64,000 bases of DNA from Candidatus Harpocratesius repetitus (GCA_021498095.1 JAIZWK010000001.1:3721450-3785449), one strand, 5' to 3'; counted from the stretch's first letter, positions 36,257-44,971 are shown. Numbers and translations: made by a program. Notes: generated from the sequence alone by a model not told the origin.

Positions 36257-37648
36257 TTAATAGATTGAATTAATATCCACATTTTCTACATAATATTTTT
36301 CAATAAACTCTCTTTTCACTCGAATTAATTCTGAACGATCCATGATTGAAAGCAATTTCCAAGCGAGATTAAACGTTTTCTCAAACGGACGCTCAGAATC
36401 ACCTTGATTGATAAAATTTTGTTCGAATAAATTCGCAAACGTCAGATATTGCTTATCAATTTCTGAAAGACTTTCAGTTCCTATAATAGATTCCAATTCG
36501 CGTATTTCCAAAGCTTTAGAATAACATGCATATAATTGTGAACTTAAATCAGCATGATCTTCTCTGGTATTTTCTTTACCAATTGCATCTTTCATTAATC
36601 GAGAAAGAGACGATAAAGGATAAATGGGAGGAAATAACCCTTGCTGGTGATAATCCCGACTCAACACAATTTGTCCCTCAGTTATATATCCTGTTAAATC
36701 GGGGATCGGATGAGTAATATCATCATTTGGCATAGAGATAACAGGTATTTGTGTTATTGAACCCTTTTTTCCTTTAATTCTTCCTGCTCGTTCATAAATA
36801 CTTGCAAAATCGGAATACATATAACCAGGAAATCCTTTTCTAGCAGGAATTTCCCCTTTTACATTTGATATTTCGCGTAAAGCTTCAGCATAATTTGTTA
36901 TATCTGATAATACAACCAATACATGCATATCATGTTGAAAAGCAAGAAATTCTGCTGTTGTTAATGCTACTTTTGGAATCAATAGACGTTCAATTGTGGG
37001 ATCACTAGCAAGATTGATAAATGAGATAACTTTTGTAGAACCACGTTCTTCAAATTTCTGTTGAAAGTATAAGGCTTGTTCTGCTAATAATCCAATTCCA
37101 CAAAAAATAGTTACAAATGGTTCATTAGTTCTGACTTTAGCATTATTGACTATTTGGGCAACTAAACGATTATGTGGAAGCCCTTGCCCGCTGAAAATTG
37201 GAAGTTTTTGACCCCTTACTAATGTATTTAAGGTATCGAATGATGAAATTCCGGTTTGAATAACATCACGAGGATAATCACGAGTTACTGGATTCATAGG
37301 TTCTCCATTAATATCAAGTAAAACTTCGGGTAAAATTGGTTCACCGCCATCAATTGGTTCGCCAATTCCGTTAAATCTCCGACCCATCATTTCTCTAGAG
37401 ACACCTACTTTAAAAACTTCATCCAAAAAAGTAACTTGAGTGGTTCCTAATGTTAATCCAAAACTGCCTTCAACCACTTGAATTACTACGACATCTTTAC
37501 TTACTGTTAATACTTGTCCTGTTCTAATTTCTCCATCTTTTGTTTTTATTTTGACAACGCTACCATTTTTTATATTGTGGTTAGGAAGAGGTTTCATATA
37601 GACAAGTGGGTCCATAATTGAAGATATATTTGCATAACTGATCGACAT
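36257..37648 (-). CDS. atpB: A-type ATP synthase subunit B (non-catalytic)
   Basis: About 463 residues from the ATG at 37648. A TTG at 37657 overlapping the subunit A stop (TTGA) is the alternative start and would couple translation to A. The P-loop position reads SGQGLPHNRL, without the GKT, as expected for the non-catalytic B subunit. ERAGRIKGKKGSITQIPVISMPNDDITHPIPDLTGYI (in part) is the family hallmark, including the Arg region that completes the A-B site. It forms the A3B3 head with subunit A. Confidence 0.96.
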   Translation of the reverse strand: MSISYANISSIMDPLVYMKPLPNHNIKNGSVVKIKTKDGEIRTGQVLTVSKDVVVIQVVEGSFGLTLGTTQVTFLDEVFKVGVSREMMGRRFNGIGEPIDGGEPILPEVLLDINGEPMNPVTRDYPRDVIQTGISSFDTLNTLVRGQKLPIFSGQGLPHNRLVAQIVNNAKVRTNEPFVTIFCGIGLLAEQALYFQQKFEERGSTKVISFINLASDPTIERLLIPKVALTTAEFLAFQHDMHVLVVLSDITNYAEALREISNVKGEIPARKGFPGYMYSDFASIYERAGRIKGKKGSITQIPVISMPNDDITHPIPDLTGYITEGQIVLSRDYHQQGLFPPIYPLSSLSRLMKDAIGKENTREDHADLSSQLYACYSKALEIRELESIIGTESLSEIDKQYLTFANLFEQNFINQGDSERPFEKTFNLAWKLLSIMDRSELIRVKREFIEKYYVENVDINSIY

Positions 37649-37653
37649 TTTAC

Positions 37654-39444
37654 TCAACTACGATATTGTTTTTCTAAATTACTAAATTCATCATCCATTT
37701 CATTACCTAATTGTGTCATTTTTTCAACTTCATTCGAATGAAAATCCAATCTGGCTCTTCGTAAAGCGTTTAAACATTTCATTTCTTTGAATCTAAAAAT
37801 AGGAACTCCAATTTTAATTAATTTTTCGCATTTATGGTAAAATTTAAGAAACAATAAAGCCAACCTCATTGTCTTTAAAGGACTTGAATACATATCATTC
37901 TGATTAAAACTATTTTGAATTAAATAACCATCTTTTATCACTGTAGCCATTAGAAGTGTTAATTGTTGATCAGGAGGTAAATTTTCAGTTCCAATAAGTT
38001 TTGCTACACTTTCCAATTGATCTGCTTTAGATAATATACTATTTACTGTTTTACGGGCATCTTGCCATCCTTTCTCAATATTTTCTTCCCAATATTCTTC
38101 CAAATTATCATATAGTGAATAAGAATCAGTCCAATTTACTGCAGGATAATGACGAGCATAAGCTAATCGTGCATCTAACGCCCAAAAAGCTTTAACAAAT
38201 CGTTTTGTATTAGTAGTTACTGGTTCAGAGAAATCACCACCAGGAGGTGATACAGAACCGACAATAGTTATTGAACCAAATCGATTTCCTTTACCTAAAA
38301 CTTGAACGAAACCAGCTCGCTCATAGAAATTACTCAAACGAGTTGCTAAATAGGCAGGATAACCGCCTTCAGTCGGCATCTCTTCCAATCGTCCTGATAA
38401 TTCCCGTAATGCTTCAGCCCATCGACTAGTACTATCTGCGAGCAACAGAACATTTTTCCCCATATCTCGCCAATATTCTGCCATTGTTATACCAGCAAAA
38501 ATAGAAGCTTCTCGTGCAGAAACAGGCATATTAGAAGTATTAGCAATCATTATTGTTCGATCCATTAAAGGACGGTGATTTTTCGGATCTTCCAAAGAAG
38601 GAAATGAATTTAATAGATCAGCCATTTCATTTCCACGTTCACCACATCCAATATATACAATTACATCAGCGTCAGCAAATTTTGCAAGACTATGTTGAAC
38701 TACTGTCTTTCCAGTTCCAAAACCGCCGGGAACGGCAACGACACCACCCTGAGCTACTGGAAATAGTAAATCAAACACCCTTGCACCTGTAATTAAGGGT
38801 TTTGAAGGAATGAATCGTTTTTTATAAGGTCGAGCCTTTCGGATCGGCCAACGAGTTAGTAAACTAAATTTTTCTATTGTTTTATCTCTTTTTTCAATTG
38901 AATAAGCGAAATCTTCAACCCGCATATCCCCAGAATTAATGGAAACAATTTTTCCCGATATTCCAGGAGGAACCATAATATTATGGGTTAATGATAATTC
39001 TTGTACAGTTCCTACTATATCACCTTCAGAAACATAATCTCCTGGATTAACAGCAGGATGGAATTCCCATATTTTTCTTCTATCAATTGCAGGAACTCTT
39101 AAACCACGTGCAATAAAGTCGCCACTAATTTCTGCAATTTTTTCAAGAGGTCGCTGAATTCCATCATAAATCATGGTTAGCATACCAGGACCCAATTCCA
39201 TTGAAAGTGGATATCGATAATTTTCTACAGTGGCATTTAATTTAAGCCCAGATGTATCTTCATAACATTGGATTACGGCAATTTTATTTACAATCTTAAT
39301 GATTTCTCCAATTAAATTTAGTTTGGTACTAACATTGACCATATCTCCTACTGATTGATCTCGAAATCCTTCGACTTTGATGACAGATCCGTTAATGGCA
39401 ATAATCTTTCCTAATACCGGATGTGTTGATGATTTATATTTCAT
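37654..39444 (-). CDS. atpA: A-type ATP synthase subunit A (catalytic)
   Basis: 596 residues from the ATG at 39444, which starts MKYKSSTHPVLGKIIAING. The frame is open further, to 39507, but that would overlap subunit E by 74 bp. Walker A GGFGTGKT lies at about 240-247, followed by YIGCGERGNEM, which carries the catalytic Glu, and LADSTSRWAEALRE. The non-homologous ~90-residue bulge domain that sets A/V-type A apart from F-type beta is present (YVSEGDIVGTV, GISGKIVSI). There is no intein. The start overlaps the subunit E stop by 11 bp, and AAAGGCG lies just upstream. Confidence 0.97.
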   Translation of the reverse strand: MKYKSSTHPVLGKIIAINGSVIKVEGFRDQSVGDMVNVSTKLNLIGEIIKIVNKIAVIQCYEDTSGLKLNATVENYRYPLSMELGPGMLTMIYDGIQRPLEKIAEISGDFIARGLRVPAIDRRKIWEFHPAVNPGDYVSEGDIVGTVQELSLTHNIMVPPGISGKIVSINSGDMRVEDFAYSIEKRDKTIEKFSLLTRWPIRKARPYKKRFIPSKPLITGARVFDLLFPVAQGGVVAVPGGFGTGKTVVQHSLAKFADADVIVYIGCGERGNEMADLLNSFPSLEDPKNHRPLMDRTIMIANTSNMPVSAREASIFAGITMAEYWRDMGKNVLLLADSTSRWAEALRELSGRLEEMPTEGGYPAYLATRLSNFYERAGFVQVLGKGNRFGSITIVGSVSPPGGDFSEPVTTNTKRFVKAFWALDARLAYARHYPAVNWTDSYSLYDNLEEYWEENIEKGWQDARKTVNSILSKADQLESVAKLIGTENLPPDQQLTLLMATVIKDGYLIQNSFNQNDMYSSPLKTMRLALLFLKFYHKCEKLIKIGVPIFRFKEMKCLNALRRARLDFHSNEVEKMTQLGNEMDDEFSNLEKQYRS

Positions 39445-40120
39445 ATCGTTTCGCCTTTCCATGCTTTTCTTTGTCAATCTCCATTGCATTGAGTATATTA
39501 ACTTCAAAAACGGGGAATATTTTCATAAATCTTATCTCTAAATCTTGATAATGTTTTTCTACCATAGCATCAAAGGTATTATCAATAATATATTCTCTAT
39601 CATTTGATGTAATTTTGAAGCCAATTCCTGTTTCAATTGGTTCATCTGAGATTTCAAAAAGATCTTTTTTCTCTCCAAGTTTTTCTAAAAATTGAAATTT
39701 TTTAGCATATTCTAAATCTTCTTTGTTAAAATGAATTGTAACATTATTTTGAATTAATGGAGTAAAACTTTGAATTTTTTCGATTAAAAAATACATATAA
39801 AGATCCTTCTTTTCATGAATACGCTTCCGAATTTCTAATTGTAGGAGTTTTAAGAAATCTGATATACATTTGACTTTTTTTTCAGCAATAGTCTGGTTAA
39901 TCTCTGTAATTTTATCACTTTCGATTTTATTCAATTCAAATTGCTTCTTCTGTATAGATTTCAATTCCATTTTTAATGTATCATGCTTTATCTTTTGCTC
40001 TATTTCTTCTTGAATTGCTTTAATTTGAGCTTCTCCTTGAATCCGGATTTTTTCAATTTCTTGATCAACAAATCGAGCCATTTCATAACCGATATCTTTA
40101 AAATCTTCGCGCAATGACAT
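39434..40120 (-). CDS. atpE: A-type ATP synthase subunit E (peripheral stalk)
   Basis: 228 residues. The N-terminal half is a long charged helix (EEIEQKIKHDTLKMELKSIQKK) and the C-terminal half is the globular E domain (IHFNKEDLEYAKKF, then TGIGFKITSNDREYIIDNTFDAMVEKHYQDLEIRF in part). This matches the V/A-type subunit E pattern. It pairs with subunit H as a stator arm on the A3B3 head. The ATG overlaps the subunit F stop in TAATG and is preceded by AGGAGATG. Confidence 0.92.
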   Translation of the reverse strand: MSLREDFKDIGYEMARFVDQEIEKIRIQGEAQIKAIQEEIEQKIKHDTLKMELKSIQKKQFELNKIESDKITEINQTIAEKKVKCISDFLKLLQLEIRKRIHEKKDLYMYFLIEKIQSFTPLIQNNVTIHFNKEDLEYAKKFQFLEKLGEKKDLFEISDEPIETGIGFKITSNDREYIIDNTFDAMVEKHYQDLEIRFMKIFPVFEVNILNAMEIDKEKHGKAKRYEI

Positions 40121-40437
40121 TATTTCACATCTCCTATTGATAATCCTAAATATTGTTTTATAAAATGATTATAATAATCTGCTGAAAATGGTGCTTTAAT
40201 ATCTGGAATTTCGACAATAATTGGAAATTTTTGAGATTTAATAACTTTGAAGTAATTTTTAAAGCGAAGAAGGTATTTTTCGTTCATTATTATCATATCA
40301 ATACTTTTATTACTCAAAATTTTTTCAAATTCAATTTTAAATTTTTTAAAATCCATTTCAGGAAGAGTATATCCTTGGATTCCAATTAATCCAAACATTA
40401 TATTTGTGTCTTCATCAGCTATGCATATTATATTCAT
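40120..40437 (-). CDS. atpF: A-type ATP synthase subunit F (central stalk)
   Basis: 105 residues, typical. IICIADEDTNIMFGLIGIQGYTL is the family start (D-x-x-T-xx-GF-LxG), followed by a CheY-like alpha/beta fold and a flexible C-terminal helix (YYNHFIKQYLGLSIGDVK). It binds subunit D in the rotor and modulates ATPase activity. It sits between the coiled-coil subunit and E, with a 1-base overlap with E. Confidence 0.92.
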   Translation of the reverse strand: MNIICIADEDTNIMFGLIGIQGYTLPEMDFKKFKIEFEKILSNKSIDMIIMNEKYLLRFKNYFKVIKSQKFPIIVEIPDIKAPFSADYYNHFIKQYLGLSIGDVK

Positions 40438-40453
40438 AAGAGATCAAAATCCT

Positions 40454-40975
40454 TTATTTTTTGTCCATACAGAGATAGTTTAAACCTAAAATTTTAAGTG
40501 CATCTTCAGTTAATTGGGGTTTATTTATTTTGTAAAGCATATCAATTTGAGAGAGTATCATATTTTCTTTTATTTCTAAAGATTTGATAGATTTTTCAAT
40601 TTCGTTTTCTAAATCTTCAATATCCCTGTTTATTTCTCGTTCTTTATCTTTAATTGCAGCTTTATATTTCTTTTCCAATTTCCTTTTAGTTTCTTTTATT
40701 TTCCTTTCCCATTTCACTTTTGCAGTTTCTACCCTGTATCTATAGTGTTCTTCAATCGTTCTAACTTCTAGAAAGACATCTTCTTTGTTATTTGTAAATT
40801 CTCGATTACGTAATACTTCACAAAGTTCTGGAGAAATATCCCTGCATCTTAAACGTTCATCTTTAATTTTTCCTTGAATTTTAGAGGATAAAGAACCTTT
40901 TACAATTATTGAACTTGTTTTCTCAATTTCTCGATTATTTTTCTCGTTTTCATCAAGATTGTTGTTCTTTTTCAT
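40454..40975 (-). CDS. Coiled-coil protein, probable A-ATPase stator subunit H
   Basis: 173 residues. Residues ~70-145 form a continuous Lys/Glu coiled coil (KVKWERKIKETKRKLEKKYKAAIKDKEREI in part), as expected of the peripheral-stalk partner of subunit E. Unlike ordinary AhaH (~105 residues) it has an extra ~65-residue N-terminal region (RCRDISPELCEVLRNREF) and a short C-terminal segment (TEDALKILGLNYLCMDKK). It occupies the operon position between C and F, and no other H candidate is present. The assignment rests on position and coil, not recognised homology. Confidence 0.55.
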   Translation of the reverse strand: MKKNNNLDENEKNNREIEKTSSIIVKGSLSSKIQGKIKDERLRCRDISPELCEVLRNREFTNNKEDVFLEVRTIEEHYRYRVETAKVKWERKIKETKRKLEKKYKAAIKDKEREINRDIEDLENEIEKSIKSLEIKENMILSQIDMLYKINKPQLTEDALKILGLNYLCMDKK

Positions 40976-41067
40976 TATTTTTCATCTTGGTTATATGTAT
41001 TCGTTTTTTTTGTTTTAAATTTCCATTGTATTTGTTTAATTTGTTTAATATTCTTAAATTTTATTTC

Positions 41068-42111
41068 CTAATACTGTTCTTGAATTAATGCAATTTGAAC
41101 AGCTCGGGCAATAATTTCTTGAATCTCAATTTGTTTATACAAAATAATTTGAAACATTAATGATATAGATTTTAATGAAATATCGGCCATAATTGTATGT
41201 TGAAATCGTGTAAGGAACATTTCTAAAAATACAGTAGAAAGATGTTGCCACATTTTTGGATTAGGATTTTTTAAACTTTGAGCAAAAATATAAAGTTCTT
41301 TATGTTTTTTTAGTAAATTTTGAAGATGTTTAATGAATTCATCGAAGTTTGATGAACTTTGCAGAATTTGAAGTTTCTTTTGATTAAAAATATAACCATT
41401 ATTTAATAAAAAGGGAGAAATTTCATCTAAAGAGATCTTGTTAAAAAAAGCACGATATATAAGATTAAAATTATAAAAATCGACTTGAGAACGAATAAAA
41501 TGCTCGATAAATTCTTGTTCTTCAGCAGGAAAATACCCGCTTTGCTCGATCATATTTTCAAAATAATATTTATCTAATTCTTGTTCTAAATAGAAAATTT
41601 CACCATTTTTTTCAATATGTTCTAATCCACGTTCAATGATTTTTTTATATGGTGTGTTTTTAATCGCACTTCGAATTTCTGCGAAGTTTTTAGCTTTAAG
41701 AAGCTCCTTGATGAAATTTTCACGTTCTAATATTACTGAAGGTTTTTTAAAAATATGTTCTATTTTCTGATCTATATCTAATCCTTCAATTACTCCATGA
41801 ATGGCAATTTTTATATTCCAAATTTCATAACGAACAAGTAAAGTTTTTAAAAATGACTTGATTGAGTCAGGAGAAGAAACTAAAATTTTCTCTTCAATAT
41901 CCATGTATGTTTTCCAAAGATTTCTCTCAAATTCGCTAATAGAAAGCCCTTCTGGATTAAATCTAGGAAAAAATCGTTTAATATAACTACCTAAAGATTC
42001 TAAATCACGGAAAGATTCAAGTTTTTTCCTATCTTGTGCACTCATAAGAAGAGATTTTAATACCACTAATTTTATGAAAATATAACCGTAATCATCAACC
42101 ATTGCGCACAT
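41068..42111 (-). CDS. atpC: A-type ATP synthase subunit C
   Basis: 347 residues, all-helical, matching the V-ATPase d / A-ATPase C family (three similar helical bundles forming a funnel between rotor shaft and K ring). Recognisable parts are YIFIKLVVLKSLLMS near the start, FLKTLLVRYEIWNIKIAIHG, and the closing AYRAFFNKI-like and EIIARAVQIAL segments. An ATG at 42102 is an alternative start 3 codons in. It follows atpK by ~74 bp with a T-tract in the gap, and precedes the H candidate. Confidence 0.88.
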   Translation of the reverse strand: MCAMVDDYGYIFIKLVVLKSLLMSAQDRKKLESFRDLESLGSYIKRFFPRFNPEGLSISEFERNLWKTYMDIEEKILVSSPDSIKSFLKTLLVRYEIWNIKIAIHGVIEGLDIDQKIEHIFKKPSVILERENFIKELLKAKNFAEIRSAIKNTPYKKIIERGLEHIEKNGEIFYLEQELDKYYFENMIEQSGYFPAEEQEFIEHFIRSQVDFYNFNLIYRAFFNKISLDEISPFLLNNGYIFNQKKLQILQSSSNFDEFIKHLQNLLKKHKELYIFAQSLKNPNPKMWQHLSTVFLEMFLTRFQHTIMADISLKSISLMFQIILYKQIEIQEIIARAVQIALIQEQY

Positions 42112-42160
42112 AGGTTTCCCGACATTTGTTAAATATATAATAATTATTTTTTGTTAAGGA

Positions 42161-42177
42161 TAAATAAAAAAAAAAGC
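42161..42177 (-). terminator. T-tract between atpK and atpC
   Basis: A run of ten or more A on the plus strand (T-tract in the transcript) lies within ~20 bp of the atpK stop, inside the operon. It could end part of the transcripts and so raise K production relative to the other subunits. Confidence 0.45.
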
Positions 42178-42185
42178 AATTCAGC

Positions 42186-42527
42186 TTACATGGTAAAGGT
42201 GGGGATTTTTGTCCACAAAAGAATTGATACAATCAATCCGTAGACTGCTAAAGCTTCACCTAATGCAACTACAAGGAAAGCTTTGAAGAATGCTTCAGGA
42301 CGTTCTGCTAACATTGAAATAGAAGCAGTCCCTGTAGTTTTAATAGCTAATCCAGCACCAATTCCTGCTAAGCCAACAGCTAAACCGGAACCAAGAGCAA
42401 GACCTAAAATAGCCAAACTATTATCAGTTGTAGAAACAGTGGTATCGCTACTCTGTGCGAGTACAGAAATCGTATTCACTGAAAAAATAACCGTGAATAT
42501 TAATACGATTTGAAAGCCTAATAACAA
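42186..42527 (-). CDS. atpK: A-type ATP synthase proteolipid subunit K/c
   Basis: 113 residues from the TTG at 42527. An N-terminal signal-like segment (IVLIFTVIFSVNTISVLAQ) precedes a two-helix c subunit: Gly-rich helix 1 (GLALGSGLAVGLAGIGAGLA) and helix 2 with the ion-binding Glu91 (VVALGEALAVYG). It is a single hairpin, so the ring probably has one site per hairpin; no clear Na+-specific motif is visible. The TTG start gives an N-terminus with no basic residue. An upstream in-frame ACG at 42554, 7 bp from GAAGGTG, would give a basic start (RAKNKF) followed by the hydrophobic core. First gene of the operon. Confidence 0.92.
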   Translation of the reverse strand: MLLGFQIVLIFTVIFSVNTISVLAQSSDTTVSTTDNSLAILGLALGSGLAVGLAGIGAGLAIKTTGTASISMLAERPEAFFKAFLVVALGEALAVYGLIVSILLWTKIPTFTM

Positions 42528-42561
42528 AAGATAGAATTTATTTTTAGCACGCGTTCTGGTA

Positions 42562-42568
42562 CACCTTC
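42562..42568 (-). promoter_or_regulatory. Ribosome-binding site upstream of atpK that points to a non-standard start
   Basis: GAAGGTG on the minus strand is the same element used 8 bp before the MEMO ATG. It sits 35 bp from the TTG start of atpK but only 7 bp from an in-frame ACG (42554-42552). Confidence 0.35.
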
Positions 42569-42629
42569 AATTTATTTATGAAGCGTATTAATTTAAATAA
42601 AACACCTTCTGGTTTAAATATTTCTTATA

Positions 42630-42662
42630 AACCGAAAACTTTTTTATATTGTGTGTTCGGTT
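42630..42662 (-). promoter_or_regulatory. Putative A-ATPase operon promoter inside an inverted repeat
   Basis: AACCGAA (42630-42636) and TTCGGTT (42656-42662) form a perfect 7-bp inverted repeat. The 19 bp between them contain, on the minus strand, the TATA-like AATATAAAAAA about 90 bp from the first coding bases. An inverted repeat around the TATA box could let a dimeric regulator block TBP. Confidence 0.45.
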
Positions 42663-42806
42663 AAGTAGAATGAATTTGAATTCTTTAAATATTTTAGGAA
42701 ATAATTCATTATATCATTATTTTTCATTTTTAAAATAAAAAAGATCTAATGAATAGCCCAGTTAATCATAAAAAATTATCATTGTAATTAGTCGAAAAAA
42801 AATCAA

Positions 42807-43436
42807 TTAATGAGTTGAAAGAATAAATCTTACAGAATCAGCCACACCCGCACAATGATCACAGGCTTCCTCAATGTGTTTAGCTACACTTAAAAATTGC
42901 ATAATAAATCGAAGTGGAATATCCATACGATTGTATAAATGACCATGAAGATCTCGATATAACTCATCTACTTTTTCTTCTACTTCATCTATTGCATTAC
43001 AATATGATGGAGCCTTAGACAAATCATTTCCAAGAGTTTTCATCAAATCTCGAAGACGTTCTCCCATTTTAATAAAAGCTGCAATTAATTGTTGAAATTT
43101 TGGAATCATAGGATCATCTTTTCGAGGTCGATAATTAATGTTACCTAATCTTACAGAGGCTCCAGCTTGATTAGACATTACATCTGCCATCTTCATAACT
43201 AAACGTAAAAAGTCAGAACGATAAATACTAACAGCTTGTGCAACTGTTTCAAGGCTTTTTCGACGAAGTTTATTGGCTTCTTTTTCGAGATTTCTTATTT
43301 TTTCAATACTCTTATATATATCATCGCTGTGTTCAAAGAAAGAGTTAATACATGAACCCATTTCTTTGAATGTCTGATTAATATATTTGCTTTGGGCTTC
43401 TAAATTGGTAAATACAATTTTTTCCATTTGATCCAT
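42807..43436 (-). CDS. DUF47 / PhoU-like phosphate-transport accessory protein
   Basis: 209 residues, all-helical, matching the DUF47 (PhoU-like, TIGR00153-type) family: two long helical bundles with conserved EKEANKLRRK, a DxxxR-type segment (YRSDFLRLVMKMAD), and DEVEEKVDELYRDLHGHLY followed by KHIEEACDHCAGVADSV. The family usually partners PiT phosphate carriers and controls or binds phosphate or metal. No PiT gene is adjacent; instead a VIT1/CCC1-like gene lies upstream on the same strand (98 bp gap with a T9 tract). Confidence 0.9.
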   Translation of the reverse strand: MDQMEKIVFTNLEAQSKYINQTFKEMGSCINSFFEHSDDIYKSIEKIRNLEKEANKLRRKSLETVAQAVSIYRSDFLRLVMKMADVMSNQAGASVRLGNINYRPRKDDPMIPKFQQLIAAFIKMGERLRDLMKTLGNDLSKAPSYCNAIDEVEEKVDELYRDLHGHLYNRMDIPLRFIMQFLSVAKHIEEACDHCAGVADSVRFILSTH

Positions 43437-43511
43437 AATTTTTTCACTGCAATTAACTATGATAATTACTACCTAAAAATAATACCGGCTTTTATTTACT
43501 TTAATTATTAT

Positions 43512-43520
43512 AAAAAAAAA
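43512..43520 (-). terminator. T9 tract after the VIT-like gene
   Basis: Nine A on the plus strand (T9 in the transcript), about 15-20 bp past the VIT-like stop, before the DUF47 gene. Probable terminator or attenuator between the two. Confidence 0.4.
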
Positions 43521-43534
43521 GATTCAAAAAGATT

Positions 43535-44461
43535 CTAAAAATTCGAATTTAACAACCAATTAAAGAAAACTGTAAGAATTCCTGTAAATAACGCTGCAGC
43601 AACCATTTGAAATCCAAATTTCAAAATGCTTTCACGACTCAATTTTGCCAAATATGAACCCAATAAGAAAAGGACGATTACAGAAAAAGCAAATGAAAAC
43701 ATATACTGCACCAAACTTGCAGGTTGTGAGGGATCTCCGAATAAAAATGGAAGTACCACAATAATTACTCCTGCAAATGGAGAGAATCCATCAACAAAAG
43801 CAGCAACTTTACCCGCAAAATCTTGAGCTTCCTCAAACATTGTTTTAGGTTCCTTATTTGTCTTTGATTTTTTTTTATTTTTCTTATTTATTGGTTTATC
43901 TTGATTCAATTTAGAATTATCATGATCACCTTGAAATTCTTCAGAATCACCATTAAAATCTATATTGCTTTTTTGGTTCTTTTTTGAAGGAATATTCTTT
44001 TTTGGGATCATTGAACTGCGAGGAAATTTTTTTCCAATGCTATAAGTAGAAATTTCTTCAAACTTTCCAAGTGCAAGTTTTATATCTCGATCTGAATAAC
44101 GAGGTTGATCAGGATCTTCAGAACGCTCATTTCCCTCTGAATCTAATAACCCAAGTACTTGTTTCATTTGAATTACGTTCAAATTTCTTTCAGCTGATTC
44201 TGCCAAATGGCTACCCGTTAATCCAGAAATTCCAATAGCAATAGCAGTTGTTAATCCACTAAAGAATAAATAACCACTTGTTTGCATTGTTGATTCTGTC
44301 AACCAAAAAGCGAATCCAGCTAAAACTATACCAAGAGCAGTTAAAATACCATCAAAAAAATTCATTGCAAAGTATCTTCTAATAATTGGCGAAGCTTCAC
44401 TTATTTCCCATAGAATTTTATAGTGTTTTAACCTATTATCACGTTTGCTATTTTTCGACAT
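43535..44461 (-). CDS. VIT1/CCC1-family iron/manganese transporter-like membrane protein
   Basis: 308 residues. The start RRYFAMNFFDGILTALGIVLAGF is the VIT family TM1 signature (Asp in FDG in the metal path). TM2 follows (TTAIAIGISGLTGSHLAESAER), and three C-terminal TMs include DGFSPFAGVIIVVLPFL. The family moves Fe2+/Mn2+ out of the cytosol into a compartment or outside. Between TM2 and TM3 lies a ~95-residue hydrophilic Lys/Asn/Asp/Ser-rich linker (about 115-210) rather than the usual compact Glu-rich metal-binding helices. It is upstream of the DUF47 gene. Confidence 0.85.
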   Translation of the reverse strand: MSKNSKRDNRLKHYKILWEISEASPIIRRYFAMNFFDGILTALGIVLAGFAFWLTESTMQTSGYLFFSGLTTAIAIGISGLTGSHLAESAERNLNVIQMKQVLGLLDSEGNERSEDPDQPRYSDRDIKLALGKFEEISTYSIGKKFPRSSMIPKKNIPSKKNQKSNIDFNGDSEEFQGDHDNSKLNQDKPINKKNKKKSKTNKEPKTMFEEAQDFAGKVAAFVDGFSPFAGVIIVVLPFLFGDPSQPASLVQYMFSFAFSVIVLFLLGSYLAKLSRESILKFGFQMVAAALFTGILTVFFNWLLNSNF

Positions 44462-44527
44462 TTTCGTGTCAATATATTTAAAATAAGAGAATTAATGATA
44501 TGTGAATAATTAAAGTAACGATCCTAT

Positions 44528-44971
44528 TTAAGTGAATTTTACATGGGAACTATGCAGAAATAGTTTTTCAGAAGTGTGTTCCTTAAAATCATGCCAATCT
44601 TCTAAAGTAGAATAAAGTGGGATACTAAATTTTTTATTATTTTCAGGAATGATAATGTTTCCTAAAAAGATAGATTTTCCTCGAGCACCCATGATTTCAA
44701 GAGTTTTAATTTTCTGCCCTATGATTGATATAATTTTTACATTTTTTAAAACGATAAAATTTGGTTGATTTGCATTCTTTGAATTTCGCGCATGTTGGCG
44801 AAGATTTGTAGGAATAATAATTGATGGGTCGATTTCTAATTCAAATGAAGGAATTCCATCCAAAGAATAAAACCAAATTGCTCTAACATTTTGTAAATCT
44901 CGCCAACGCGGAATCTTCCAATGAAATCGAGTCATAGAGATTTGCATTCGAGGCATATCATAATTTAACAT
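44528..44971 (-). CDS. Conserved-looking hypothetical protein
   Basis: 147 residues, no signal peptide or TM. Beta-rich pattern: SFELEIDPSIIIP, FIVLKNVKIISIIGQKIKTLEIMG and SIFLGNIIIPE; many aromatic residues near the start (TRFHWKIPRWRD). It could be a small beta-sandwich or OB-like fold. Not recognised. Several in-frame Met near the start (1, 6, 9, 13) leave the start open. It diverges from the UDP-sugar dehydrogenase with ~50 bp between starts, which suits a shared compact promoter. Confidence 0.6.
   Translation of the reverse strand: MLNYDMPRMQISMTRFHWKIPRWRDLQNVRAIWFYSLDGIPSFELEIDPSIIIPTNLRQHARNSKNANQPNFIVLKNVKIISIIGQKIKTLEIMGARGKSIFLGNIIIPENNKKFSIPLYSTLEDWHDFKEHTSEKLFLHSSHVKFT

Noticed and set aside
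36257..37648. Subunit B read as a defective catalytic subunit because the P-loop lacks GKT
   Set aside because: Loss of the P-loop is normal for A/V-type B subunits; subunit A has the complete P-loop.
37654..39444. Intein in the A-ATPase catalytic subunit
   Set aside because: The P-loop region is uninterrupted and the 596-residue length is normal.
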